64,000 nt of DNA. Source: Pseudothioglobus sp905182815. Lineage in GTDB: Bacteria; Pseudomonadota; Gammaproteobacteria; PS1; Pseudothioglobaceae. This document shows positions 25,510 through 33,716 of this stretch, in pieces. Both the position numbers and the translations under genes were made by a program. The notes beneath the pieces were generated by a model that saw only the letters and a program-made list of their open reading frames with translations, did no database searches and had not been told where the DNA came from. The stretch spans positions 434,001-498,000 of the forward strand of contig NZ_CP159805.1 of assembly GCF_048087625.1 (NCBI RefSeq), written 5' to 3'. Numbering within the stretch: position 1 is the first letter of the stretch; every line of letters begins with the position of its first letter.

Positions 25510-25923
25510 ATGAGCTATAAGCGAAATTTGTTGCCAAATATGGCTATGGAAAGACTTAAGGAAAATCCAAAGGCTGTATTGATTGATGTTAGAACACGTG
25601 CTGAACATAAGTATGTAGGCTATCCAGAAAATTCAATTCTTATTCCTTGGTTTGATGAGCCGGATCTAAAATCTGATCCAAAGGCTTTTTACGAATCAGT
25701 TCTGAATGAACTTGGAGACCAAAGTGAAGTATTGAATACTGAACTGATTTTTATATGCAGAAGTGGATTCAGATCAAATGAGGCTTTAAAATGCCTTCAA
25801 AGTAATGGTTTTACTTGTCTTTCCCATGTTGCTAGTGGATTTGAGGGTGACTTGGATGAAAACGATCATCGCGGCAACCTTAATGGTTGGAGGCATGATG
25901 GTATGCCTTGGTCTCAAGGCTAA
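25510..25923 (+). CDS. Rhodanese-domain protein
   Basis: A single rhodanese domain of 137 aa without signal peptide. The active-site loop CRSGFRS starts at Cys83, and the N-terminal LIDVRTRAEHKYVG is the usual domain opening. Such proteins carry sulfane sulfur as a cysteine persulfide; donor and acceptor are unknown here. A longer insert (PWFDEPDLKSDPKAFYESV) and C-terminal GWRHDGMPWSQG occur in a bacterial subgroup I recognise only loosely. An AAAGAG sits 5 nt upstream of the start. The stop overlaps convergent uvrD by 4 nt. Confidence 0.85.
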   Translation: MSYKRNLLPNMAMERLKENPKAVLIDVRTRAEHKYVGYPENSILIPWFDEPDLKSDPKAFYESVLNELGDQSEVLNTELIFICRSGFRSNEALKCLQSNGFTCLSHVASGFEGDLDENDHRGNLNGWRHDGMPWSQG

Positions 25924-28088
25924 ACTATCTCTAGGTTAGCGTAAGAGCTAATCAACCATTTCGTTCCAGCTTTTTGAAAGTTAATTTGCAGTCTCATTGA
26001 GTCACCACTTCCCTCATAATTTAAAATAGTGCCAAGTCCAAATTTTGCGTGCTTAACAACTTGACCTATTGAGTAAATTGAATCTGAAGTTGCAACCATC
26101 TTCTTACTAACGTTGGTATTTTTTTCATATCCTTGATGAGTGTTTTCACTATTAGTGTTTTTAATATAGTTTAAAAAACTTTTTGGAATTTCATCAAGGA
26201 ACCTTGATTGCATTGAATAAAAGGATTGCCCATTAATAAAACGTCTACTTGCATAGGTGAGGGTAAGAGACTTCATTGCTCTAGTCATACCCACATAACA
26301 AAGACGCCTTTCTTCATCAGTATTAGGAGCCTCTCCCTCGCGTTGTCTGGATGGAAACAAATCTTCTTCCAGACCTACCAAAAAGACTACAGGAAACTCT
26401 AATCCTTTGGCTGAATGGACAGTCATTAGCTGAACAGACCCTTGATTACTTTTATTAGACTCACCACTTGAGTCAAGAGTTGCAAGAGCAATAAAGCCCT
26501 GAGTTTCATTTAGTTCATTATCTTCTTCATGTGTATATTTAGTTGCTGCTGTAACTAGTTCACCTAGGTTTGCTTTTTTAGTGCCAGCCTTATCAGTCTT
26601 ATCATTAGCATAGTGTGCCATTAATCCAGATTGAAGTAGAATAGAGTCAACTTTTTCACTAAGCATTAGATTTTTAGTGCTGTCACTAATTTCTTCAATT
26701 AAATGGATAAACAACTGTAAAGCATTTGCTGCCCTAGCTGGCAGGCTATTAATAATAGCAATTGATGACTGAAAAAGGTCAGTATGGTTTTCAATAGCGT
26801 GAGATCTGATTTTTTCAATAGTTGACAGTCCAATCCCACGAGTTGGAAAGTTCACAATCCTCTCAAAAGCAATATTATCAGAAGTGTTTTCAATGAGTCG
26901 AACATAACCCATTGCATCTTTTACTTCTGCACGTACAAAAAATGGCAAACCCCCATAGATTTTATAGTTAAGATTTTGCCCTCTAAGTGCTTGTTCAAAT
27001 TCTCTAGATTGGGCATTTGATCGATAAAGTATGGCGCATTCATCTAGGTTCCTACCATGATTAAATTGGGTCTGGATTTCACCAATTACATATTGAGCTT
27101 CCTCTGTTTCGGTTCTTGCATTAAATACATTGACAAGATCGCCATCTCCTGACTCCGTCCAGAGTGATTTTTCAAGCCTATTCTGGTTGTTTGCAATTAG
27201 GGCATTTGATGCGCTAAGAATATTTCCTGTTGAGCGATAATTTTGCTCAAGCTTGATAACTTGAATTGGTTTAAAGTCACTCTCTATTTTTTGAATATTT
27301 TCAATTCTTGCACCCCTCCAGCCGTAAATTGATTGATCATCATCCCCAACACAGAAAACATGGTTGTTTTGATTATGAAGTATTTTTATAAACTGATATT
27401 GGACTCGGTTAGTATCTTGAAATTCATCAACTAAGATATGACAAAATTTATTTTGGTAGTGATCTAAAAGGGATTGATTATTCTTTAAAAGATCGTAACT
27501 TTTAACTAGTAAGCCTGCAAAATCAACCAAGTCATTAGCCTGACAATGCTTCTCATAAAGATCAAAAACTTTAGTGCTTTGCTTTACAAAAAAGTTATAA
27601 CCTGCATCAATTTGATGGGGCAATATGCCTTCATCTTTCTGTTGGTTAATAAACCATTGTACTTTTTTTATAGGAAGCTTTGTTTCATCAATTCCATTCT
27701 CTTTCATCAAGCGCTTAACAATTCGAAACTGATCTTGAGCATCAAGGATTTGAAATGTGGGCGAAAGATTTGCCTCCATAGGATGAGTCCTAAGTAGTCT
27801 ATGAGCAAGCGAGTGGAAAGTGCCAACCCACATCCTGCCAATTGGCTGTCTCAGTAAATCACCCAATCTCTCTTTCATTTCATTTGCAGCTTTATTTGTA
27901 AAAGTCACTGCAAGTATGTCGTTAACATGATGATTCTTTGTTGTCACTAAATAATGAATTCTTTGAGTTAATACGCGCGTCTTTCCGCTCCCGGCACCTG
28001 CAAGGATTAATGCATTTGTGTCTTCACTTAGTGTTACTGATTGTTGTTGTTTTTCGTTTAGTCCGTCAACTATTTGCGCTGAATTCAT
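25920..28088 (-). CDS. uvrD: DNA helicase II
   Basis: A superfamily 1A 3'-5' helicase (722 aa; E. coli 720) acting in nucleotide-excision and mismatch repair. Seen: motif I AGAGSGKTRVLTQR, Ia AVTFTNKAAN, II VDEFQDTN, III VGDDDQSIYGWRGA, IV EQNYRST, V TVHSAKGLEFP, VI YVGMTRAM. The C-terminal segment SIGQVVKHAKFGLGTIL is the UvrD/PcrA Tudor-like tail. The WVGTFHSLAHRLLRTH stretch favours UvrD over Rep. Convergent with the rhodanese gene. Confidence 0.95.
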   Translation of the reverse strand: MNSAQIVDGLNEKQQQSVTLSEDTNALILAGAGSGKTRVLTQRIHYLVTTKNHHVNDILAVTFTNKAANEMKERLGDLLRQPIGRMWVGTFHSLAHRLLRTHPMEANLSPTFQILDAQDQFRIVKRLMKENGIDETKLPIKKVQWFINQQKDEGILPHQIDAGYNFFVKQSTKVFDLYEKHCQANDLVDFAGLLVKSYDLLKNNQSLLDHYQNKFCHILVDEFQDTNRVQYQFIKILHNQNNHVFCVGDDDQSIYGWRGARIENIQKIESDFKPIQVIKLEQNYRSTGNILSASNALIANNQNRLEKSLWTESGDGDLVNVFNARTETEEAQYVIGEIQTQFNHGRNLDECAILYRSNAQSREFEQALRGQNLNYKIYGGLPFFVRAEVKDAMGYVRLIENTSDNIAFERIVNFPTRGIGLSTIEKIRSHAIENHTDLFQSSIAIINSLPARAANALQLFIHLIEEISDSTKNLMLSEKVDSILLQSGLMAHYANDKTDKAGTKKANLGELVTAATKYTHEEDNELNETQGFIALATLDSSGESNKSNQGSVQLMTVHSAKGLEFPVVFLVGLEEDLFPSRQREGEAPNTDEERRLCYVGMTRAMKSLTLTYASRRFINGQSFYSMQSRFLDEIPKSFLNYIKNTNSENTHQGYEKNTNVSKKMVATSDSIYSIGQVVKHAKFGLGTILNYEGSGDSMRLQINFQKAGTKWLISSYANLEIV

Positions 28089-28146
28089 ATTAGGTATTAA
28101 ATTTAATTTGGAGTTTTTTTTGTTCTGATTATTTGAAAAAGGATAT

Positions 28147-28208
28147 TACTGTATGGCAGTATAGATAAATTATAATCAGTTTGTGAGACATTATAATGAT
28201 GACTGATT
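28147..28208. promoter_or_regulatory. uvrD/epmB divergent regulatory region
   Basis: TACTG (28147-28151) and CAGTA (28157-28161) make an inverted repeat about 60 nt before the uvrD ATG. A second pair, AATCAGT (28174-28180) and ACTGATT (28202-28208), brackets two TATAAT hexamers (28171-28176, 28192-28197). The first resembles part of a LexA site (CTGT...), but the half-site spacing is not the gammaproteobacterial one, so no regulator is named. Confidence 0.35.
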
Positions 28209-28246
28209 TCTTTGTCACAGTTAAGCTGGCTTACTACTAAATTAAT

Positions 28247-29188
28247 ATGAATAAATCTTGGAATGAGAGTGCGCGCTTATCATTGAAAAGCGCTAATGCG
28301 TGCAATGAATATTTTGAAGGAAGTACTTTTAAAGATTTTCACTTTCCCATCAAAATACCACTTGAATTTGCAGAAAGAATTGATAAGTCTAATCCTTTAG
28401 ATCCTCTAATGCTTCAAGTTCTTCCAAAAGAAGCCAAAGCTACTGAGGGCTTTTTTGATTCACCTGTTTTAGATGAAGAACACTCTCCAGTTAAGGGATT
28501 AATTCATAAGTATCCCTCACGAGTTCTCCTAACAGCAACTAGTGTGTGTGCAATTCATTGTCAGTACTGTTTTAGGCAGAATTTTGATTATATATCACAT
28601 GATATTTTAAAAAACTGGCTCGCCATTGATAATTATTTAATGAATAAAAAAGAAGTGAGTGAAGTTGTTTTGAGTGGGGGTGATCCTTTAACATTGAGTG
28701 ATAAAAAAATTAGTAAAATACTAAATAAAATTGAGGTTATTGGTCATATTAAAACAGTTAGATTTCATACTAGAACAGCTGTAGTAATTCCATCAAGAAT
28801 TACTCAGGAGCTGGTTGATATGCTTAACAAAACTAAGTTAAAAGTCGTTTTTGTTTTTCATATAAATCATGCGAGGGAAATATCTGATGAGTTTATGAAA
28901 AATGTCGAGAGCTTAAAGACTCATACTTTATTAAATCAGTCAGTATTACTTAAGGACGTGAATGATAGTGCTAAGGTTTTATCTGAACTGTCTAACAAGC
29001 TTTTTGAATTTAATATATTGCCATACTATATCCATCTTCTTGATAAGGTTTCCGGAGCTGAGCGTTTTTTAGTTACAGATAAAAGAGCAAAAGAGATTTA
29101 TAAAACACTTCAAACCTTATTACCAGGTTATTTAGTTCCAAGAATGGTTCGAGATGAAGGCGGTCACTCTAAGAGGTTGGTACTATAA
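28247..29188 (+). CDS. epmB: EF-P beta-lysylation protein, lysine 2,3-aminomutase-like
   Basis: A radical SAM, PLP-dependent aminomutase that makes (R)-beta-lysine for modification of elongation factor P. The cluster motif is CAIHCQYCFR with Cys101, Cys105 and Cys108. The SGGDPL motif follows, and the C-terminal LVPRMVRDEGGHSK keeps Lys309 at the position of the E. coli PLP lysine 332. The 313 aa are shorter than E. coli EpmB (342) at the N-terminus but otherwise colinear. The partners efp and epmA are not in this window. The 3' end overlaps convergent tlpA-like gene by 20 nt. Confidence 0.9.
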   Translation: MNKSWNESARLSLKSANACNEYFEGSTFKDFHFPIKIPLEFAERIDKSNPLDPLMLQVLPKEAKATEGFFDSPVLDEEHSPVKGLIHKYPSRVLLTATSVCAIHCQYCFRQNFDYISHDILKNWLAIDNYLMNKKEVSEVVLSGGDPLTLSDKKISKILNKIEVIGHIKTVRFHTRTAVVIPSRITQELVDMLNKTKLKVVFVFHINHAREISDEFMKNVESLKTHTLLNQSVLLKDVNDSAKVLSELSNKLFEFNILPYYIHLLDKVSGAERFLVTDKRAKEIYKTLQTLLPGYLVPRMVRDEGGHSKRLVL

Positions 29189-29696
29189 ATTTGCCCAAAT
29201 CGTCTATTGTAATTTCACCCATAAAAGTATGAAGTAATTCACCCTCTGGGCTATATATTTGAGTAGTTGGCATGCCTATAATTTCGCCAAAATTTGAATA
29301 TTCAGAGTCATTATCTTCGTTATAAAGTACGATAGGATAGTTAATCGAAAAGCGCCCCACATAGTCATTAATTATTTCTAGATCTACAGGCTCAAAATCA
29401 AGTCCAAGGATTTCAACATAATCAGAATTTTCTTCATAAAATTTTACAAATGCAGGAATCTCTTTTAGGCAAGGAGTACACCAAGTTGCCCAAAAATTAA
29501 TAACAAGATATTTTCCGCGAGTATTTTTCTCTGTAAAAATGACACCTTTTGTATCTGTTAGGCTAAATGAAAGCTCTGGAACAGATTCATACCATGGCAT
29601 TAGAGGTTTCGCCCAGTCTACTATATCGTTAAAACTTAATGCTTGGCTTGCATGAAATGGAGTTATTAGCCAGAGTATAATTAGAATTTTTTTCAT
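29169..29696 (-). CDS. TlpA/ResA-like periplasmic thioredoxin
   Basis: A 175-aa thiol-disulfide oxidoreductase. Residues 1-19 are a signal peptide (MKKILIILWL then ASQA). The thioredoxin active site is WATWCTPC with Cys73 and Cys76, inside an AhpC/TSA-Redoxin type fold; a cis-Pro candidate lies in GMPTTQIY. TlpA-like proteins reduce disulfides in the periplasm, often in cytochrome c maturation. No such partner is adjacent, so its target is open. Divergent from arsC with an 11-nt gap. Confidence 0.86.
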   Translation of the reverse strand: MKKILIILWLITPFHASQALSFNDIVDWAKPLMPWYESVPELSFSLTDTKGVIFTEKNTRGKYLVINFWATWCTPCLKEIPAFVKFYEENSDYVEILGLDFEPVDLEIINDYVGRFSINYPIVLYNEDNDSEYSNFGEIIGMPTTQIYSPEGELLHTFMGEITIDDLGKFIVPTS

Positions 29697-29707
29697 TAGT
29701 CAGTTTT

Positions 29708-30055
29708 ATGAATGCAAAGATTTATCACAATTCTCGTTGCTCCAAATCAAGAGCAACTGTCGCTATTTTAGAACAAAATGAAGTTGACTTTGATGTTGTT
29801 AATTACTTGATTGAGCCTCCCAGTGAATCAGAGCTCAGAGCAATTTTGAGTGATTTGGGTATAAGCGCTAGAGAACTTCTTAGAAAGGGTGAATCGAAGT
29901 ACAAAGAATTGGAGCTATCTAATAAATCTTTAAGCGAAGACGAGTTAATTAAAGCAATGCATGAGTTTCCAATTTTAATTGAGCGACCAATCGTCAGAAC
30001 AGAGAAAGGGGTTTCTATTGGAAGACCTCCAGAGAACATTCAATCAATTCTCTGA
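29708..30055 (+). CDS. arsC: ArsC-family (glutaredoxin-linked) reductase
   Basis: A 115-aa ArsC/Spx-family protein. The active-site cysteine is Cys11 in HNSRCSKSR, and the substrate-site arginine is in LIERPIV near residue 95. E. coli plasmid ArsC (141 aa) reduces arsenate to arsenite with glutaredoxin; shorter chromosomal homologues like this one are common and often outside ars operons, as here. Arsenate reduction is therefore plausible but not shown by context. Its end is 2 nt from the convergent rlmH gene. Confidence 0.82.
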   Translation: MNAKIYHNSRCSKSRATVAILEQNEVDFDVVNYLIEPPSESELRAILSDLGISARELLRKGESKYKELELSNKSLSEDELIKAMHEFPILIERPIVRTEKGVSIGRPPENIQSIL

Positions 30056-30057
30056 TT

Positions 30058-30525
30058 TTATTCTCTATGGTACGGGCGATTATTAAGTAGGCTATATCCA
30101 CGGTAGATTTGCTCTACTACTAATAGTCTTGCCATTGAGTGCGTCATTGTTAGATTGGACAGCCCCCAAACCTGATGACATTTTTGTTTAACTTCTGAAG
30201 AAAGTCCATCTGCGCCTCCAATGAAAAGTGCAACACTCTCACCATCAAGCTGCCAGCTTTCGATTGACTGAGAAATTTGTTTACTAGTTTTTTGAGTCCC
30301 AGTCTCATCAAAGGCCACCAATAGTGTTGCCTCGCTGGCGGCTTCTAGAAGTAATTTTGCTTCAAGGTTTTTTGAATTTTCTGAGCTGCTTGATTTTCGG
30401 TTTTGAGATTCTAAGCTTGTAATTGTGAAATTATAATAACTAGGAAGTTGTTTTTGATAGTGCTCAATACCAAGATTAATCCAATTAGGCATTTTTTTGC
30501 CAATCGTAATTAGGTTAATCCTCAT
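30058..30525 (-). CDS. rlmH: 23S rRNA pseudouridine-1915 N3-methyltransferase
   Basis: A small SPOUT methyltransferase (155 aa, exactly the E. coli length). The trefoil-knot SAM site is seen in ALFIGGADGLS and LSNLTMTHSMARLLVVEQIYR, and the protein ends in NRPYHRE, the conserved tail that reaches the partner active site. It methylates m3-psi1915 in helix 69 of 23S rRNA. It is last in the MBL-nadD-rsfS-rlmH operon and overlaps rsfS by 11 nt. Confidence 0.94.
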   Translation of the reverse strand: MRINLITIGKKMPNWINLGIEHYQKQLPSYYNFTITSLESQNRKSSSSENSKNLEAKLLLEAASEATLLVAFDETGTQKTSKQISQSIESWQLDGESVALFIGGADGLSSEVKQKCHQVWGLSNLTMTHSMARLLVVEQIYRGYSLLNNRPYHRE

Positions 30526-30850
30526 CTTCCTCGGTAGACCATAATTTTTCTAATTTATAGAAGTCTCTTGTTTTTTCAGTCATTAAGTGAACAACAACCT
30601 CACCTAGATCAACTAAGGCCCACTCACTTTGTTGTTTGCCTTCGATTCCTAGGACAACCATGCCAACTCTCTTAGCTTCCGTACTGACATTTGTAGCCAT
30701 ACTTTTGACATGTTGTATTGATCTGCCGGTAGCTATAATAATTGCCTCTATATCATCACACTGTTTCATAACGTTTAGGGTTATAACATTTTCACCTTTT
30801 AAATCATCAATTACGTTTTCAACAATTTTTGTTTGTTTGTCAAGTGTCAT
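30515..30850 (-). CDS. rsfS: Ribosomal silencing factor
   Basis: RsfS (111 aa) binds L14 and blocks subunit joining in stationary phase or starvation. Conserved segments are CDDIEAIIIATGRSIQHVKSMA and GKQQSEWALVDLGEVVVHLMTEKTRDFYKLEKLW. It lies between nadD and rlmH as in many bacteria. It overlaps nadD by 11 nt and rlmH by 11 nt, implying translational coupling. Confidence 0.95.
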   Translation of the reverse strand: MTLDKQTKIVENVIDDLKGENVITLNVMKQCDDIEAIIIATGRSIQHVKSMATNVSTEAKRVGMVVLGIEGKQQSEWALVDLGEVVVHLMTEKTRDFYKLEKLWSTEEDED

Positions 30851-31448
30851 ATTTTTTTATAAAGCTAATTATGGAAGTAGGTAAAAAATTATCAAGATTT
30901 TGATTGGCGGCAATTTTACCTCTAATATCACTCGATGAAATATCTATCATTTGAGAATTGGAAAAATATAAGTATCCATTTGGTTTTGCTTTAAGTTGAT
31001 GAGCATTCTTTGCTATGTCAAAAGTTTCTAGAGTTTTACTAATTGGTTGATCGCCAATTCGTGGAAGCACAGCTAAATGAACCAACTTTGAAAATTCATC
31101 CCAGTTTTTCCAAGTTTTAAAATTGATAAAGCTATCCATTCCAATAACTAAGCAAATTGATTCATCTTTAAATGACTCTTTTAAGTCGAGTAGGGTGTCA
31201 ATCATGAAAGAGTTTCCGCCGCGTAAAATTTCTCTCGTATCTATTTCAAGACTCGTGAACTCTTTAATAGCCAGATTTAGCATTTGAAGTCTTTCTTTGG
31301 AGGTGTAATTTAGAGAATTTTTATGGACAGGCACGAAGCAAGGCAGCATAAATAGTCGATCAATACTGAGTTCATTTTTTATTGATGAAGCTGTTTGAAG
31401 GTGTCCAAGATGAACGGGATCAAAGGAGCCGCCATAAATTCCTATCAT
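30840..31448 (-). CDS. nadD: Nicotinate-nucleotide adenylyltransferase
   Basis: Adenylates nicotinate mononucleotide in NAD synthesis. The nucleotidyltransferase motif GGSFDPVHLGHL is at residues 5-16, and the second signature DISSSDIRGKI is near residue 170. The length of 202 aa is close to E. coli (213). Its start overlaps the stop of the upstream MBL gene by 4 nt. Confidence 0.94.
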   Translation of the reverse strand: MIGIYGGSFDPVHLGHLQTASSIKNELSIDRLFMLPCFVPVHKNSLNYTSKERLQMLNLAIKEFTSLEIDTREILRGGNSFMIDTLLDLKESFKDESICLVIGMDSFINFKTWKNWDEFSKLVHLAVLPRIGDQPISKTLETFDIAKNAHQLKAKPNGYLYFSNSQMIDISSSDIRGKIAANQNLDNFLPTSIISFIKKYDT

Positions 31449-32167
31449 AGTAAGGCATTTACTTCGTCTAGTGTCATTGGAGACATAGGGTACGTTCTAG
31501 TTGAATCATGAACATGCATTCTATAGCGAACAAACGTATCTTGATCTTTGATAAGTAAAAAAGGGTTTGCTTTTTTTTGATCTGCTATTGTCGTCGTTAT
31601 TTCTGATCCATAATTATGTCCACATAATAAGTGGATATCATCTCCCACTTCAGTCAATAATTTTTTAAGTGAATGAAATAATGTCACTGGATTAGAGCCT
31701 GCAAGGCTGCATATACCAACGCCATAAACGAATAATGTGTCACCAGCAATAAGATGCTCATCTAAAAGGTAGCAAATACCACCAGCAGTATGTCCAGGCG
31801 TTTCAATAATTTTTATTTTTGTTTCACCTAGCTTGATGATTTCACCATCTTTAACTGTGTGAACTTTATTTTCAATATTTAAGTAAGGAATTTCATTAAC
31901 GCCAGCAGTAATTTTTGCACCTGTTTTGTTAGCTAGGTCATCGACCGCATTTGTATGATCTCCATGCCAGTGCGTAATCCAAATATCTGTAAGGGTATAG
32001 CCTTTACTCTTTATTTTCTCTAAAAATAAGTCTGGCTCCCATGCAGGGTCTACGATTGCACATGTTTTGGTTGCTTCATCAAAAATAAAATGAATTGAAT
32101 TTTCATAGGCGCCAATATGATAAAGCACGTCGATTGAGTATTGATTGCTATTGTATGTTTTTTCCAT
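31445..32167 (-). CDS. Metallo-beta-lactamase-fold hydrolase, glyoxalase II-like
   Basis: A 240-aa MBL-fold protein. The metal site is THWHGDHTNAV (His66, His68, Asp70, His71), with further ligands in the ETPGHTAGG, AGDTLF and LLCGHNYG segments. Glyoxalase II and persulfide dioxygenase share this pattern. The length and C-terminal region (NPFLLIKDQDTFVRYR) resemble GloB-type hydrolases, but no Lys/Arg glutathione site can be confirmed by eye. First gene of the nadD-rsfS-rlmH operon. Confidence 0.82.
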   Translation of the reverse strand: MEKTYNSNQYSIDVLYHIGAYENSIHFIFDEATKTCAIVDPAWEPDLFLEKIKSKGYTLTDIWITHWHGDHTNAVDDLANKTGAKITAGVNEIPYLNIENKVHTVKDGEIIKLGETKIKIIETPGHTAGGICYLLDEHLIAGDTLFVYGVGICSLAGSNPVTLFHSLKKLLTEVGDDIHLLCGHNYGSEITTTIADQKKANPFLLIKDQDTFVRYRMHVHDSTRTYPMSPMTLDEVNALL

Positions 32168-32192
32168 AATGCATTATTTTACCAATTTTGAC

Positions 32193-32220
32193 TTGACTGA
32201 AATGAGATACAGATTATAAT
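32193..32220 (+). promoter_or_regulatory. Promoter of the tRNA array
   Basis: TTGACT (32193-32198), 16 nt, TATAAT (32215-32220). Predicted transcription would start a little over 20 nt before tRNA-Ala. It lies divergently to the MBL gene. Confidence 0.7.
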
Positions 32221-32250
32221 TTACGCTTTTGCTAAACATCCTAGTTTCTT

Positions 32251-32326
32251 GGGGCTATAGCTCAGCTGGGAGAGCGCTTCGCTGGCAGTGAAGAGGTCGG
32301 CGGTTCGATCCCGCCTAGCTCCACCA
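32251..32326 (+). tRNA. tRNA-Ala (GGC)
   Basis: A 76-nt cloverleaf with encoded CCA. The acceptor stem GGGGCTA pairs with TAGCTCC and contains the G3:U70 wobble that identifies alanine tRNA. The anticodon loop CTGGCAG gives GGC, and the T arm GGCGG-TTCGATC-CCGCC is perfect. Confidence 0.96.
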
Positions 32327-32343
32327 AGCAAAATAGTTTTAAT

Positions 32344-32418
32344 GTCGCGTTCGTCTATCGGTTAGGACTCCAGGTTTTCATCCTGGCAAGAGGGGTTCGA
32401 TTCCCCTACGCGATGCCA
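32344..32418 (+). tRNA. tRNA-Glu (TTC), copy 1
   Basis: A 75-nt cloverleaf with encoded CCA. The acceptor GTCGCGT pairs with ACGCGAT, the last pair being G1:U72. Anticodon stem CCAGG/CCTGG with loop TTTTCAT gives TTC. The T stem AGGGG/CCCCT is perfect. A T-rich run and the palindrome TTTTTTAATTAAAAAA follow it (32423-32438). Confidence 0.95.
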
Positions 32419-32486
32419 TTTTTTTTTTAATTAAAAAAGGCAAATTTTAATTTAATGCTCTAAAGTAATACCATCTAAAACCCTTT

Positions 32487-32563
32487 GTCCCGTTCGTCTA
32501 GTGGCCCAGGACGCCAGGATTTCATCCTGGAAACAGGTAGTTCAAATCTCCTACGGGACGCCA
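32487..32563 (+). tRNA. tRNA-Glu (TTC), copy 2, weakened T-stem
   Basis: A 77-nt cloverleaf with encoded CCA. Acceptor GTCCCGT/ACGGGAC is perfect, and anticodon stem CCAGG/CCTGG with loop ATTTCAT gives TTC. The T stem GGTAG (32536-32540) against CTCCT (32548-32552) has a U-C mismatch and a G-U pair, and the T loop reads TTCAAAT. It may be a functional minor copy or a decaying duplicate. Confidence 0.85.
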
Positions 32564-32610
32564 CTTCAGCTGAATTGAAATCAGAATTCTAAGCTAATTA
32601 AATTTGAGAG

Positions 32611-32639
32611 TTGATTTGACCTATATCTCATTTGATAAT
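32611..32639 (+). promoter_or_regulatory. Candidate promoter for the malyl-CoA operon
   Basis: TTGATT (32611-32616), 17 nt, GATAAT (32634-32639), giving a leader of roughly 115 nt before the malyl-CoA lyase ATG. Matches 4/6 and 5/6 to the sigma-70 consensus. Confidence 0.45.
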
Positions 32640-32760
32640 TACTCAACTCGCTAAGTTTTTTTATCGCTATAGTATTTTATTAACAAGCTTAAAGCTCTAA
32701 ATATAAATAAATAGTTTTTTATTTAAAAGGGTTTTTAAAAATTATTTAAAAGGAAATACT

Positions 32761-33714
32761 ATGAGTCATATTATTTATGAACCAGTAAAACAGCGGCTTC
32801 AGCGAAGCGAATTAGCAGTTCCAGGATCCAGTCCTAATATGTTTGAAAAAGCACTGGCAAGCGCAGCAGATTTTGTATTTTTAGATTTAGAAGATGCTGT
32901 AGCGCCAGATGATAAAGTGACGGCACGTAAAAATGTTATTGGAGCTCTTCAAGATCTAGATTGGCAAGGTAATGGTAAGACTATTTCTGTCCGAATCAAT
33001 AGTATTGATACACACTATATGTATCGCGATGTAGTTGAGGTGGTTGAGCAAGCAGGCCAGCATCTTGATACTATCTTACTTCCTAAAGCAGGCACAGCAT
33101 CAGATGTTTATATGCTGTCAGCAATGCTTAATCAAATTGAGACTTCTAAGGGCTTTAAACATCGAATTGGAATTGAAGTACTCATTGAAACTACGTTAGG
33201 TATGGCTAATGTTATGGATATTGCTAAATGTGGCCGTGAAGAGCGACTTGAGGCGATGCACTTTGGTGTTGCAGACTATGCTGCAAGTTGTCGAGCGCGA
33301 ACAACTGTTATAGGTGGTTTAAATCCTAATTACCCAGGTGATCAATGGCATGCTGGCCTATCTCAAATGTTAGTGGCCTGTAGAGCTTATGGTTTGAGGC
33401 CGATTGATGGACCTTTTGGGGATTTTAATGATCCTGAGTCTTATAAAGATGCTGCAAGAAGAGGGGCTGCTCTTGGCTTTGAGGGAAAGTGGGCAATTCA
33501 CCCTTCACAAATTGAGTTGGCTAATGAGATTTATACCCCTCCAAAATCTGAAGTCTCGCATGCGAAACAGATTCTTATTGCATTAGATGAGGCAGCTAAA
33601 GAGGGTCGAGGTGCGGCTCAACTAAATGGGCGAATGATTGATGCTGCTTCTGCAAAAATGGCTGAAAATATTGTCAATACAGATAATGCAATAAATGGGA
33701 AAGTTGTCACGTAA
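32761..33714 (+). CDS. mcl: L-malyl-CoA / beta-methylmalyl-CoA lyase
   Basis: A CitE-like lyase (317 aa) that splits malyl-CoA into acetyl-CoA and glyoxylate. It closely resembles the methylotroph enzyme MclA from memory: RLQRSELAVPGSSP, FLDLEDAVAPDDK, GIEVLIETTLGMANV, MHFGVADYAAS, YGLRPIDGPFGDF and FEGKWAIHPSQI. The acidic Mg-binding and Arg substrate residues are in these motifs. An AAAGGAAA ribosome site precedes the ATG. It leads an operon with the two malate-CoA ligase subunits (2 nt gaps), which make its substrate. Confidence 0.92.
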   Translation: MSHIIYEPVKQRLQRSELAVPGSSPNMFEKALASAADFVFLDLEDAVAPDDKVTARKNVIGALQDLDWQGNGKTISVRINSIDTHYMYRDVVEVVEQAGQHLDTILLPKAGTASDVYMLSAMLNQIETSKGFKHRIGIEVLIETTLGMANVMDIAKCGREERLEAMHFGVADYAASCRARTTVIGGLNPNYPGDQWHAGLSQMLVACRAYGLRPIDGPFGDFNDPESYKDAARRGAALGFEGKWAIHPSQIELANEIYTPPKSEVSHAKQILIALDEAAKEGRGAAQLNGRMIDAASAKMAENIVNTDNAINGKVVT

Positions 33715-33716
33715 TT

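Noticed and set aside
28147..28161. LexA (SOS) box upstream of uvrD
   Set aside because: CTG and CAG are separated by 5 nt, whereas the gammaproteobacterial box is CTG-N10-CAG.
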